Notes: generated from the sequence alone by a model not told the origin. A stretch of DNA of 64,000 nt from Dromiciops gliroides (GCF_019393635.1 NC_057862.1:261220441-261284440); one strand, 5' to 3'; counted from the first letter of the stretch, positions 10,130 to 22,501 are shown. A program made the numbers and translations.

Positions 10130-11150
10130 TCCTTCCCCCCAAACCTTGCTCTCATCTAAACTTTTCTCTGTCAAAGGCACCACCATTTTTCTAGTCTCCT
10201 AAGTTTATAACTTCACTCTTCTTTACTCCAAATATCTAATCAGTTCCCATTTCTTGCCATTTCTGCCTCCATAACATCTCTTCTCTCTCCTCACAGGCCC
10301 TTATCTCCTTTCACCTGGATTCTAGCAACTGCCTCCAGATTGGTTTGCTTGCCTCGGGTCTCTCACCACTCTATCCTGTACATTGTTGTCAAACTGATTT
10401 TCCTTCTAGTCATGCCACTCCTCTACTCTAGTGGCTCCCTAGTGCCTTTAGGATAAACATAAACTTCTCTCTTTAGATTTTAAAGCCCTTTACAACTTGA
10501 CTCCAACTTATCTTTTTTAAAATTAAATTAAATTAAATTATTTTGGTGAGGCAATTGGGTTTAAGTGACTTGCCCAGGGTCACACAGCTAGTAAGTGTTA
10601 AGTGTCCAAGACCGGATTTGAACTCAGTTCCTCCTGACTCCAGGGCCAGTGCTCTATCTACTGCACCACCTAGCTGCCCCCCAACTTATCTTTTCAACCT
10701 CATTGAAGATTGCTCCTACTCCTGCACTCTATGATCCAGCCGAATGGGCTTTCACTATATCCTTTCTCTGTATACTTTACATTCTATCTCACGTCTCTCT
10801 ACCTTTGCCCTGGCTATCCTCCATGCCTGGAACTCACTTTCTCCTTATCTCAGCCCCATAGAATCCTTCTAGTCCTTCAAGATGTAGTTTAAATACTACC
10901 TTCTTTCCTGAGCCTCCTAACCTCAATTCCCCACCTTCCCCAACTATCTTACATTTTAATGACTTTTTGTATTTATTATCTTTATATTTATTCTGTATCT
11001 GCTTATATATGCTTATATACATATATAAATATGTGTATATACTCATATATATATTTGCATTTGTTGTCTTCTCCGTTAGAATGTAAGCTCCTTAAAAGTA
11101 GCAATTATTTCATTTGATGTATTTTTATCCTTCCTCTCCCCTCCCCTGCC
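10130..11150 (+). mobile_element. L2 LINE, 3' portion
   Basis: Reads like the L2 3' region: GGCTCCCTAGTGCCTTTAGG, AAAGCCCTTTACAACTTGAC, CCTCCATGCCTGGAACTCAC, TCCTTCAAGATGTAGTTTAA, then TTAGAATGTAAGCTCCTTAA. The extreme 3' end appears missing. It lies between two parts of the ERV-L-like fossil and carries a SINE at 10517-10680. Confidence 0.85.
10517..10680 (-). repeat. Young CORE-SINE inside L2
   Basis: Antisense copy with (AAATT)n at the tail. Duplication CCAACTTATCTTTT at 10503-10516 and 10681-10694. Confidence 0.95.
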
Positions 11151-11154
11151 ATAT

Positions 11155-12110
11155 AGACAAGGTTATAGGATATAGAAATCAGCCTGACAACTTTATTCAG
11201 CTCCTAATAATCTACTATTCAATGACAGGTGTCATCCACCTTCACTGGCCACACAGGACTATTATAAAGGTAGTTTTGTGGCAAAGTATTCTAGTCATCT
11301 TAATTTCCATTACTAGGGAGGAAATATTATACATGCACATGCACACGCACCCTCCTCAACCCAATATTATTTCATATTAACCATATGGGATAGTTCATTC
11401 GGTCTTTTTCACAGTGCCCAGCACAGAGCACAGGTACTGGCTACCAAGAATTCATATCTATGCCCATAATACACTCCTTCTAATTAGCCACCCCAACTAA
11501 ATAGGACCTCTATCCACCTTCACCTGAGAAAATGGTCTTCCTTCCTTCCCTCAGTGGTCTGTCCCTTCAAACACATGATGGAAACTGGGGTAATCACCAT
11601 GGGCTTATCAAGAGTCCACCTGGTATAATAATAACCTGACTGCAGGTATCTAGCAGTTCCTATATTTGGTGATTCCTTCTTTCTAAGTCACACTATTTGG
11701 GGCATACAGCCCCTGGTACCCTTATGGTCCTACAGTTAAAATAGACAGAGTCTCAGGGTAAACTTTGGCCCTTGAGATTGCTGTTTAAACTTCTGTAACC
11801 TTTCCAGGTTTTGGTGGTAGAGAGGAGAGAGTATCCCAGGGAATAGTAATGGGACAGGCCTATTTGTGAGTAAGAGGACCCCATCCTCATCCTCACTCCT
11901 ACTCCTATTCTTTCCCCTTCTTTGTCTGTAACATATGACCCTCTGAGTCAGAGATCATGCTTCCCATCTGTAACCTCCCCATCGGCTGGGTCTTTTATAC
12001 TACAGGGGACCAGGAAGCCAAATCCTGAGAATAAACTCTCCTATCCATTGAAAGGAAACCAGCCCAGCCTATATTAAACTGGTGCTACTCCTTCCACAGA
12101 AAATATGCTG
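11155..12110 (-). mobile_element. ERV-L-like fossil, reverse transcriptase start and upstream part
   Basis: Around 11260-11160 the minus strand encodes a PVWPVK..VDY-ELNKV-like block, the start of a retroviral reverse transcriptase of ERV-L style. Further upstream on that strand (to about 12110) would be protease/gag, but I recognise no firm motif there. It is broken in many places. Together with 8871-10125 it gives the order expected for one minus-strand element. Confidence 0.65.
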
Positions 12111-12279
12111 AACTTGAAGCTTTTTACATATCAAATAGCTCAGGTCCAAGTTCTATTCTTTCCCTATCAATTAAAACAGAATGGAATTTTCTGAAAAATA
12201 CATATACAACTAGGCATCTAACATGGGATGTTAGCATAGGTCTATTCTCTACTCAATAAGGCTTAATTTTTTTAAAGTA

Positions 12280-12960
12280 AAGTTTTGATGACTTTTTTGG
12301 TTTTATATAACAGCCTTTTCCAGATAAATGCCCTCCAAGTAAGTATTTCCTCATAACAAAGAAAAACAGTTAAACAAAACTAACTTATACAGGGACCCTG
12401 ACAGATTATGCATGCTATATTCTGCACCCATAGTTCCCTTTCTAAGGAAAGGAGGGAAGTATAGTTTCTCATCTCTTCTATGATGCCAAGATGGATCATT
12501 ACTATTATACAATGTTTGGCTTCATTGTAGTGGCTTTTTAAAAAATGTTTACATTATTGTAAACATGTACATTTTTTGTTTTGCTTAACTGTTAGTTCAT
12601 ATAAGTCTTTTCACAAGTCCCTGAATTCCTCATATTTATTGCACAATAGTATTCTATTCTATTGATGTAACACATTATTTAGCCATCTCATATCAATAGG
12701 CTCCTATTTTGTTTTTAGCTTTTTGCTACCATAAAAATGCTACTATGAATATATCTTTTAAATATATGAAACTTTTCTTTCTATCTTTGAACTTTATGGG
12801 GTCTGTGGGTCAAAAAGAATCAACAGTTTAATGATTTGTTTTTCTCTCATAATTCCAAAATATTTTACAGAATTGCTGGACTAATTCCTGGCTCCACCAA
12901 CGGTATATTAGTGTGCCTATTGGATAGAGGTTTTCTAGAATACCAAACATCCCTTTCCTA
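12280..12960 (-). repeat. Old L1 3' end
   Basis: Antisense L1-type 3' sequence: a 3'UTR block shared with 19830-20330 and 55050-55270 (CCTCATAACAAAG.. style), then ATTTATTGCACAATAGTATTCTATTC and TTTTTGCTACCATAAAAATGCTACTATGAA, the antisense of the L1 ORF2 end. Considerably diverged. Confidence 0.65.
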
Positions 12961-15485
12961 CATTACACAGACCTGACCCAGTCTTAGTCAGCTGTTTCAA
13001 CTGATTGGCCTTTCTTTTGGATCAAGCGCTGTGCTCTTAAGTTTGGAGATTTAGCAAATCTAAATAGACAGTCTGTATCTGTTATAACTTGTAGTTCCTG
13101 ATAGTGGCTAAACAAACTCCTCTCTGACTCCTTGGTATTTTGCAACAGGACTGGAGTTGGTTCAAGAAAAGAGCCCAAATGACGTGATTTGGGGGTTAGG
13201 TTTTGAAAAAGCTTATCTTTCCGTCATGTTCCACTCCCCAAACCATCCAACTTAGCTTGATCTTGGCTGAGTTTTTACTGCTCCCTTTCATGCTTTCAAT
13301 ACAGAGCTGCGTTCCAGTCATGGAATGCTTAACCAAAAGCACATGCACTGGGGGTGGTTTCCAAAGAGCAAGCCGACAAAACCAAAGTCTGAACAAAGTT
13401 ATTTTCTGAAAACAACAATATGCTCTAGGACATCAGTCCAATCTCCCAAATGTCAATTCTCTGGCTATTTGTGCGCAGAAGTGGAAGGGTTTTAAAATGA
13501 CTTGGTTTCTCTTTGCTAGCTCACTGTCTAGAGAAGAAGTAGAAGTCTGGAAATGATGGCTATCTACTAAAGCAATTATGTGGCTGAGCACATAGTGTTA
13601 TACAGAGCAAGGAGATGATGAAACTTGGAGAAAGGGGGATGGAGTGCCTCTCTAGTGGTCTAAGAAGATGACCTTCTTGCCACTCACTCTCTTCTTGTCT
13701 TTGTTTTCCTTGTGCTTGGGCTTCTTAACCTCTATATAGTTAATGTTTTTTTAAAAAACCCAACAGATCTTTTCCTTGGTTGTCAGCCAAAATTTCATTT
13801 CCCAATCCCTTTTCACAATCAAAGGTATTTAACTAAAGGTTTCTTTGGGTCTCTAGAGTTTCCTCCACCCACCTAATAGGGTTCATTTTCCTTTTGTCTT
13901 AAATTCTTATCTATTTATGCCAAAAAAAATTCTGCTCCAACACCTTCTGTGGTTCACCCTGCCCATCAGCTAACCAGCTATTTATTTCAGAATTCTGCAA
14001 CTTTTGTAGAGACAATTTATGAATAGGGAAAATTTAGATTATTGATGGCCCATTTTTCTTAAATGGAAGTAAACCCATTGTTTGATTTTAGATTGTGATT
14101 AAATGATTAAAAAAAGTCTTGTAAACAGCACAACACTTTTAAAAAAAATCACTTTCAGCCTAAAACTCAAACAGGTGTACCTCAGTTTAAGAAAAACAGA
14201 ATACAGAAATTTGAATTTACCTAATTCATCAATTAGGGAATAATCATTTGCTTTATTAAATGATCTTTTACTTTGCAGAAAGATTTACCACAAGTTTCTT
14301 TTTAAAAGCCAAATCCTCTGGTGCATCTAAAATTTGATTTACAGTCAATTTATAGGAATGCATCTATTATGTAAAATGGGCTATATCTTCACTCAACCTT
14401 ATTAAATCATCTCAGTCAAGCACTTGACTGCATTGTAGAGTCCTCTGGCTCCATCTGTTTTGTACCTCTCTTATAGAAGAGATAGGAGAGGCCTGGCTTC
14501 CAAGTTAACTCATCTCATTTTTGCCTTTTTTCCCTTCCTGATTAGCACTTAGAAAAGATCTACTGCACTAGGAAAGAAAGTACTGCCCTTTGTGTTATCC
14601 AGTTCAAGTTTCAAATGAATTCCCTTAGGTCCTAAAACTTTGACCCTTTGTGTCCTTCACTTTCTTTCCTCTAACTGTAATCAAATCACCCATTCTATCC
14701 CAAATCATCAGTAGGAAAAGCATCTTCCTAGAGCAGCTGGTACATTTGGGCAGCATCTGCTTTCTGACTGGCTCAAAGGAAGCCAGGGAGCCTTCACCAG
14801 CATGAAGGGAATGAATAAGCAGTTCTTGGAGCTGTATCCAATATTACATTAATATATTCAGAAGTTTAGTTAAGATGGTGGGGGGTGGGGCAGGGAAGGA
14901 ACTTTTTTTTTTTCACTGCTTCAGACCTTTGGTCACTGGAAGGTACTGGAACAATATTCCCTTTGGCTTTCAGCTTTAACTTCTCCTGGACAAAGAAATA
15001 GGAAGAATTTGAAAAGTAGTATGTTGTCCTAAACATGGCTATCACCATACTGGACCACTATAGGGAACTGCCACATTTGGAAGTTCCTAGGCCCCAGCTA
15101 GAAGCTTCTTTCCCACCTCCACTTCCAGTTATGTATGTTTTCATGTTTTTCATAACTATTTCTAAGATCTCATTAGCACAAGAGTCCAGAATTTTTGGTT
15201 CTAAATGTAATATGGGATATACAACCCTATAGTACCAGTGTGGCAGTTCTCTGAAATGCTACTACTAGACCAGAGAACTTAGGAACAGAGGAAGCAGGAT
15301 GGGACACGATATGGGGAGGAGGCTGTGTAGCAGTCCACTAAGGCTGAAGGAAAGAGCCTGCATCCTGCTGGGGCTACTTCTGACTATGCAAAAGTGACTT
15401 GGGGCAGAGAACTAGACTTATGAACCATTGCCTAGCATGAGGTGCTTTGAGATGGAGCCCCCAAAGAAATCATCATCAGAGTCAG
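12961..15485. other. Unclassified 2.5-kb stretch
   Basis: No exon, RNA gene or repeat family that I can name. A short lysine-rich minus-strand frame lies at about 13735-13670. AT-rich, with a G-rich spot at 14880-14900. It could hold diverged retroviral or LINE sequence, but I cannot support that. Confidence 0.4.
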
Positions 15486-15498
15486 AAAGTGAATAGAG

Positions 15499-15669
15499 GG
15501 ACAGCTAGGTGGCGCAGTAGATAGAGCACCGGCCCTGGAGTCAGGAGTACCTGGGTTCAAATCCGGCCTCAGACACTTAACACTTACTAGCTGTGTGACC
15601 ATGGGCAAGTCACTTAACCCCAATTGCCTCACTAAAAAAAAAAAAAGAAAGAAAGAAAGAAAGAAAAAA
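15499..15669 (+). repeat. Young CORE-SINE with (GAAA)n tail
   Basis: Full-length copy with tail expanded to (GAAA)n. Duplication AAAGTGAATAGAG at 15486-15498 and 15670-15682. Confidence 0.96.
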
Positions 15670-15682
15670 AAAGTGAATAGAG

Positions 15683-16690
15683 AAAATCAGAAAAAAAAAA
15701 TGACTGAAATTACCAAAGATCTCAAGAAGAAAACTCAAAGACCTTGAACATAAACAGATACACCAGCAGGGAAAACATTAACTAGAGAAGGAAATATGAC
15801 CTCTAGATCTAGTGAACAAATTCAGACATCTATAAATAAATACTGCAAAATAAAGGAAAATGATCCAATATTTGATGAGACAGAAAATCCTGTGGAATGT
15901 GAGGAGAACATGGAAATACAGCATGCTGTTACTTAAGTGATTCAAAAGAGAAATTAGTATTATGAGAACATAATTTATGGCCTCCACAGCAAAAATGAGG
16001 AGAATAGAAAAACTAGAGTCTGCAATGGCAAGACTCACAAATAAACCAAAAAAAAAAAAAAGAACAATAGATTGAGAATGCAAATACATATACAGAAATG
16101 AAGGACAATCTAGAAGAGAACCAACCCCCAACAACCAACTCTTAAAAAAATATTCTCACTATGCAAGGAAAACATACTGATCTCTAAAACAAGTGATGTA
16201 GAGACAACTTAATAGGTATCCCAGAAGAACGTGTCAGGACAAAACAACTTATTACCATAATGCAGGAAATAATAGAAGAAAACTACCTAGAACATCTTAA
16301 CATAGAAAATTAAATGCCAACTGAAAGAAGTCATAGATCACCTCCAGAAAACAAGCGAATCAATAAGGCATCAGAGTCTAAGACACAGTGATTAAATTTA
16401 ACAATTCAATTCAGAAACAAGTTCTACAAGCAATCAGGAGAAAGACCTTTAAATGCAAAAGAAAGGAAATTGAAATAACAAGACTACTTTGCACCCATCA
16501 GGAAATATAGGAAGGCGATGGAATAATGTGTTCCAAAGAGCAATAGAACTCGGGATGCAGACCAGGGTGACCTATGCTGCAAATCTGAGTTTAATCATAA
16601 ATGAAAAAAGATGGACATTCAATAGTACAGAGGCATTTGAAATATTTTAGAAAGAAAACCAGAACTGAAGAGATTATTTGCTTCTCAAAC
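15683..16690 (+). mobile_element. L1 ORF1 fragment
   Basis: A-rich, coiled-coil-type sequence followed by a block translating as MQTRVTYAANLSLIINEKRW near 16557-16616. This aligns with the conserved C-terminal domain of L1 ORF1p (human QPRISYPAKLSFISEG). Frames are interrupted. No matching ORF2 follows. Confidence 0.7.
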
Positions 16691-17280
16691 AGGGACTGAA
16701 ATGATAGAGAATGGAGTATAGCCCCAGCTATTGGGATAGAATGGTTTGCATTTCTATTCTTGCAATATCTTTTCAGTAAATATCCCTTTGTAAAAGCTAA
16801 TTGGTGGTAATTTGTTAAATGGTGCTGGGACACTTATTATTTCAAGTTGATATTGATGAGTATATCCAATGGCATTAGAGAAGAATCACTCTGCTCTCTC
16901 AGAAGAACCTTTAGAACCCTGAGGGGGAGATGTAGACTTCTTTAAGGAACCCAACTCATCTGTGAGAGTGAGAGTTGGGACAAAGATTCTCAGAGTGTTC
17001 TCAGAAACTCAATTTCCTATAACCCACAATCCTGATGCCTCTAAAAGCAAGTGACTTCTTCTAATGTGATTTATATTGTACCATTCCTCTTGTCAGTTTT
17101 CCCCACTCTAGACCTCTATTCTATCAAGGTTAACCTTACTTTTGCTCTGCTCTCCATTAAGGTTTTCTTTTTACTGTGCACATATAAGCTTTCTCTCTTT
17201 CTGCCCCTGCTGTGGTTTCTGGGCAATTCTTTCCCCCTCCTTTCAACTTCCTCATTTCATGGAATGGCCTAGTTCGATTA
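16691..17280. other. Unclassified DNA
   Basis: No gene seen. The stretch near 16915-17045 has LTR-like composition but no clear signals, so I do not call it. Confidence 0.35.
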
Positions 17281-17420
17281 ATATTCCAATAAGGCATATG
17301 CATATACTATTAATATATATGTATATGTATGTATGTACATACACATATAAATACATCTGTGTATACCTACACACATATACACATACAAATATACTCACAC
17401 ATACATACATTTACATCTGC
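17281..17420. repeat. Degenerate (TA/CA)n microsatellite
   Basis: Alternating TATG, CATA and ACAC motifs over about 140 bp. Confidence 0.7.
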
Positions 17421-17649
17421 ATAGGTGAAGAAGATAGCTGATTTAAACTCTGAAAAACCAGGGTTCGTGATCAGTTATAAACTCTAAGCAATGTGGGTGA
17501 ATACTTTGCTGATTCTCCATAACGATTCAGCATCATGAACCAATCCCTCCCCAGGAGTGAACTTTGTATTTTGTTGGATCTCTATGGGTAATCTCTCCAC
17601 TAGTAGAAGATTAGCACCCCTTTATGCTTCTTCAACTTTTGTGATTCTT

Positions 17650-17776
17650 TTCCATATACAATGTAATTGCACAAATATTTATTAAACGTTTACTATACAC
17701 AAGACACAGTGCTAAGTATTAGAGACACAAATATGAAAAACCACTAGTCTTTCCCTCAAAACACTTGTAATCTAGT
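17650..17776 (+). repeat. L2/MIR-type 3' repeat
   Basis: Shows AAATATTTATTAAACG, ACACAGTGCTAAGTATTAG and ACACTTGTAATCTAGTG, the layout of an old repeat also seen at 52445, 52720 and 57795. Confidence 0.6.
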
Positions 17777-17820
17777 GACTATGTGGTACCAGCAGGAACC
17801 GAGCAGAATGAATCTAATTC
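17777..17820 (+). repeat. Left arm of a 44-bp inverted repeat
   Basis: Reverse complement of 19002-19045 with 43 of 44 positions identical (single difference at position 34). Starts GACTATGTGGTACCAGCAGG. Confidence 0.95.
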
Positions 17821-18505
17821 TACATACACAAGCAAGTAGGATATGAAAGGTCCAGACAAGGTCCTACAGAAAAAAAAAAATTGAAGAAGAGACTCTACCT
17901 CGTACCCTGGAGAGCTTTCTCTTACACTTTAATATCTCAGAATTACCATTGACCCACCTGTTGTGATGTTTGTTACATATGATTAGCCTACCTCTTTAGC
18001 TGATCATAAATAGCCTCAGAAATGTCTTTTTTGCCTCTTCCAGCACGCAAGTTGCCAGTAATGTACCACACATACCTTGCATCTTTCCATCATCTTTTGA
18101 ATTATGTGTCATTTTGATTCTCTCCATTTCATAATGTCCTCTGATTCCTGGTCAGATTGTTGGTGTTAAGCAGACAGGCTTCTGTAGCACTGAGTGGTCT
18201 GGGGTTATTAAAAGCACCATGTTATTTTCCAGATACAACCCAGCCCAGTCTTCTCTTCTTATTCCATTCTGGGCTCAGTTGTTTGTCCATCTGCAGCATC
18301 TGTCCAATACATACATACTGATGGGCTTACTTTGACCATCTTTCTGTCTAGCTGTATGTCCTGATTTGGGTTTTTCAGTGCAGGTGGTTGGACTTCTTTT
18401 TGCAATGCTGTGGATTTCACCGAGGAAGTTTTGTGTTGCTTGAGGTGCAAGGGGTACATTGTCTTCTGCAAATTGGGGTATTTGGAGAATCTCATTATCG
18501 GAAAG
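17821..18505. other. Unclassified spacer between the inverted arms
   Basis: No gene or named repeat. The overlapping short frames at 18259-18528 lack recognisable domains. Confidence 0.4.
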
Positions 18506-18509
18506 GGAA

Positions 18510-18762
18510 GAGAACAAATGTTTATCAAGTGCCTACCATGTGCCAGGCTTTGTGCTAAATGCTTTACAAATATTATTTCATGTCATGCTGTGACCCTCAT
18601 AACAACCCTGGAAAGTAGATGTTTATTATCCCCATTTTACAGATGGGGAAACAGAGGCTGAAAAGAGGAGAAATGAATTGCCCAGAATCACACAGCAAAA
18701 TTTGAAATCAGATGTTCCTGAATCCAGTCGCAGAGCTTCTGCACCAACTAGCTACCTACTGA
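18510..18762 (-). repeat. MIR/CORE-SINE, old copy
   Basis: Nearly full antisense MIR: GTGCCTACCATGTGCCAGGC, CCCATTTTACAGATGGGG, AATTGCCCAGAATCACACAG, then the head. Confidence 0.85.
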
Positions 18763-19001
18763 AAAGGAATCCTTTTGTTTCGGCTTTACCCAGGACACAG
18801 GAAGACTTTGTGGGTACAGGGGAAAGAGGGCTGGACTGAGAGTTACTGTTAATATATTTAGAGCAGGTCTCTTTTTCCCATTATTCTCTTCCATTATCTC
18901 TTATCATATCTCTTTTATATGACATCTTCTGTTTCTTGCAACCCAACCACAAGATGCCATCATGACTCTTGTCAGAAATACGAAGTTATTATCTGTTAGA
19001 G

Positions 19002-19045
19002 GAATTAGATTCGTTCTGCTCGGTTCCTGCTGGTACCACATAGTC
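19002..19045 (-). repeat. Right arm of a 44-bp inverted repeat
   Basis: Partner of 17777-17820. Its outer end runs into the TAGTCCAATCCCCT start of an old MIR-like repeat, which suggests this arm is the original copy. Confidence 0.95.
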
Positions 19046-19560
19046 CAATCCCCTCAGAGGAAACTGAGGCCCAGAAAATGAAGTGTTTTGACCAGGGTCA
19101 TACAGATAAAAAGGAGCAAAGTCAGAATTTGAATCCAGTTGCTCTGACTTTAAATGCAGTAATTCCCCCTGCCACTGTATCACAAGGCTCTGAGTTAAAA
19201 TTCTGCCACTAATGCTCACAACCAGTATGAATTTAGATATATCACTTCCCTTTCCTGATACTCAGTGTCCTCACCTGTAAAAGGGGGTTGGACTGAATAA
19301 CTTCTAAGGTCTCTCTCAAGTCTGAATCTATAAGGTAAAGTAGTGAATAAAATGCTGGGCTTGTAGTCAAGAATACCCAAACTTGACTCCTGTCCCAAAA
19401 GCTTTTTATCTATTTGACCCTGGGGAAGTCATTTAACCTCTTTCAGGTTCAGTTTCCTCATCTGTAAAATGGGAATTTTCATTAGATGGTCTCTGTAAAG
19501 TACTTTACAAGTTTTTAAGGCAGAAGCTGCTGTTAGTTATTATTGTCACTCTGTGTCACT
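19036..19560. repeat. Cluster of MIR-like remnants
   Basis: Antisense MIR-like piece 19036-19190 (GAGGAAACTGAGGCCCAG), then sense pieces 19225-19340 (TCACCTGTAAAAGGGG) and 19345-19560 (TTTCCTCATCTGTAAAATGG). Confidence 0.75.
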
Positions 19561-19614
19561 GGAAAATACTTTGTATACATCTTCCAGTTTAGCACCTTGC
19601 TTCATATTAATCTT

Positions 19615-19768
19615 TTTTTTTTTTTTTTTTGGTGAGGCAATTGGGGTTAAGTGACTTGCCCAGGGTCACACAGCTAGTAAGTGTCAGGTGTCTGAGGCTG
19701 GATTTGAACTCAGGTCCTCCTGAATCCAGAGCCAGTGCTCTATCCACAGTGCCACCCTAGCTGCCCCA
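19615..19768 (-). repeat. Young CORE-SINE
   Basis: Antisense copy. Duplication CTTCATATTAATCTT at 19600-19614 and 19769-19783. Confidence 0.96.
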
Positions 19769-19829
19769 CTTCATATTAATCTTAATGAGGTTGAACAAAA
19801 TAGTTGTAATTATCAGTATTAAAAGTTTT

Positions 19830-20330
19830 TTCAAACAAGTTTTTTATTGATGTCCTTTTTGAATATTACCATGGTTTCCCCAAGTATCCCTCCTCCTTTT
19901 CTTCCCAGAGAGCCATCCCATGTAGCAAATAGTATTTTTGAAAGGCAAAAAAAGAAAGAAAAAGAATCAGGACAAAAATAAGCATAACTTATCAATACAT
20001 TTAAAAAATCAGTGATATGGGAATTTCTCACATATTTTCTTTTGAGTCATTATAATTGACATTATATATATTATAATTTTCTTTATAATTTCGCAACACA
20101 TTCACTTATGATGTGTGTATGTGACTGTTCCTCTCATTTCTATTGTTACAGTAACTGTATATTTTTTTTCTTGGCCTCTGCTCATTTCACTCTGCATCAG
20201 TTCATATAGATCTTGCCATGCTGCTCTGTATTCATTACAATCATCATTTTTCATAGTGTAATAATATTCCATCATATTCATGTACCACAATTTGTCTAAC
20301 CATTTCCCACTTATAGGATTTTAATGTGCA
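19830..20330 (-). mobile_element. L1 3' end (ORF2 C-terminus and 3'UTR)
   Basis: Minus-strand frame 20290-20102 translates MWYMNMMEYYYTMKNDD, matching the ORF2 tail seen in the L1 at 7539. The 3'UTR contains the antisense block AGAGAGCCATCCCATGTAGC, shared with other copies here. 5'-truncated. Confidence 0.8.
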
Positions 20331-20334
20331 TCTT

Positions 20335-20680
20335 ATACAAGAAGAGCTTTCAAGGCTACATTTTCTTCTACTAAGTAAAATGCTTTCTTAGAATCAATAA
20401 ACAATAAACACAGTGGGAGCTTATATTTTTCTACAGGTTAGCAAATTGTATGACTGTAAATATGTGGTTTGCCACGGAACTATCATCTCCAAGAATCTAT
20501 CTATTCTCATATTTTTGTGGACATCCTTGATGCGTATATAAATCATTCTCATAAAAATTTAACATATGAAAAATTAAGCTTTTGGGTAAGTGGTAGCCAG
20601 TGTCATCTGGGCACCATCTGTGAGATTTTCATTACTTTTGGAATCTTCTCTTTGATAGATATTGAAAAATTCATACCCAA
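20335..20680 (-). mobile_element. RTE-type LINE, reverse transcriptase fragment
   Basis: Minus-strand translation near 20420-20345 gives PLCLLFIDSKKAFYLVEEN, matching RT motif A of RTE/BovB elements (PLC-FIDYxKAFDSVE). TFTVIQFANL-like sequence lies upstream. It is truncated where the L1 fragment begins. Confidence 0.7.
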
Positions 20681-21125
20681 GTGCCTTTTATTTTTAAAAA
20701 CGATTTTATTTGTTTTAATCAGTCAAAAATTTGCCTTCTTATCCACCCACACTTGACCCTCTCCTCCCCACAACTGAGAACACAAGAAAAACAAAACTCA
20801 TTGCAAACATGTATAGTCAATCAAAACAAATTTCCATGTGGGCCATGTACAAAAAAGTGTCTCATTCTGGATTCTGAGTCCTTTATTTCTCTTTGAGGGG
20901 ATGAGTAGCATGTTTTATAATTAGTCTTCTGGAATACTGGTTGGTCATTACACTGATAAAAGTTTAACTCAATAGTCTTCCATTATATTTATACATCATA
21001 ATTTGTTCATCCATTCCCCAATTTATTGGGACCCACTCAGATTCTTATTCTTTGCCACTTCAAAGAGAGATATAAATATTTTTGTACATTCTTAGAGTTT
21101 GTTTTGATTAGAACTAATGACTCCT

Positions 21126-21171
21126 GGGGGCAGCTAGCTGGTGCAGTGGATAAAGCACCAGCCCTGGATTC
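21126..21171 (+). repeat. CORE-SINE stub, 3' part missing
   Basis: Only the first 46 bp (GGGGCAGCTAGCTGGTGCAG..CCTGGATTC) are present, with no core or A-tail. Retroposition normally truncates the 5' end, so loss of the 3' end points to a later deletion. Confidence 0.85.
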
Positions 21172-22335
21172 TCCCTCTAATTCTCCTAACCCCCATCTCT
21201 CCTATTCTCCTGTTGAGTGAAATGTATTTCTATATGCACCTCTGTGTATGTATATTCTTCCTTCTTTTGACCAGTTCAGATGAGAGTGAAGTTCAAGTAT
21301 CAGCTATTTCCATCCACCCCCTTCTCCTTATTGTATAGTTGTCTATTTATGCACCCAAATTATGTGAGATAATTTCCCCTAACTTTCATTTCCCTTCTCC
21401 CTCTACCCAAATTTATTACTCTTCCTCTCTTTTTCTATTCTTTCTTAAGATCAAGACCTAAGAAAATCACTCCCAGGCCTTGCCTAATAGGACTCACTCT
21501 ATAAACCTTGATGATGACAGAGTCCAGAGGAGCCACATGTATCATCCCCATATTTGAAGTAGTTTATCCTTGTTTAGTCCTTAATCATTGTTCATTTTGA
21601 TTGTTCATTGTATCATCTTTACCTTTTTTATATTTCTCTTCATTCTTGTATTTGAACTTCAAGAGTTCTCTGCAGCTCTAGTCTTTTTATCAAGAATGTG
21701 TGGAGATTCTCTGCTTATTAAAGGTCTACTTTTCCCCCTGTAGCATTATACTCAGTTTTTCTGAGTAAGCTATTCTTGGCTGTAAGCCACTAAGCTCCTT
21801 AGCCTTCTGTAATATAATATTCCAAGTTCTTTGCTCCTTTAAAGTAATGGTTACTAAATCCTGTGTGATACTAACTGTAGCTCCTTGGTACTTGAATTAA
21901 TTTTTTTCTGGCTGCTTGCAATATTTTTCTTCAATTCACAAGCTATGAATTTTAATTATGATGTTCCCTTGGCAGTTTTTATTCTGGGCTTCATTTTATG
22001 AGGTGACCTGTAAATTTTTTCTATTGTTACTTTGCCCTTTGGGGCAAATATTATAAGATTTATTGAAATAGGATGCCTATGCTCTTTTTTTTTGGTCTAG
22101 GCATTCAGATAGTCCAGTAATTCTTAATTTTTTTTAATCCTTAATCTATCATCCATGTTGATTGTTTTTTCTATGAGAGCCTTTACATTTTCTTTCATCT
22201 TTTCTGCCTTTTAAAATTTTTTTTTATTTTGAATGTGTTTTAATGTTTCTTAATGCTCCATGAAGTCTTTGGCTTCTATTTGGTCCATTTTAATTTTCAA
22301 AGAGTTTGTTGCTTAAGCAAACTTTTGTATCTCTT

Positions 22336-22501
22336 TTTTTTTAATTAAAATTTTTTTTGTTTTGTTTTTTTCAGGGCTACAAGGGTTAAGTGACTTGCCC
22401 AGGGTCTCATAGCTAGTGTCAAGTGTCTGAGGCTGGATTTGAACTCAGGTCCTCCTGAATCTGAGGCCAGTGCATTATCCACTGTGCCACCTAGCTGTCC
22501 C
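22336..22501 (-). repeat. Young CORE-SINE inside L1 ORF1
   Basis: Antisense copy. Duplication CAAACTTTTGTATCTCTT at 22318-22335 and 22502-22519. Confidence 0.96.

Noticed and set aside
13196-13409. Overlapping 66-68-codon frames on both strands
   Set aside because: No family resemblance; likely chance in unclassified DNA.
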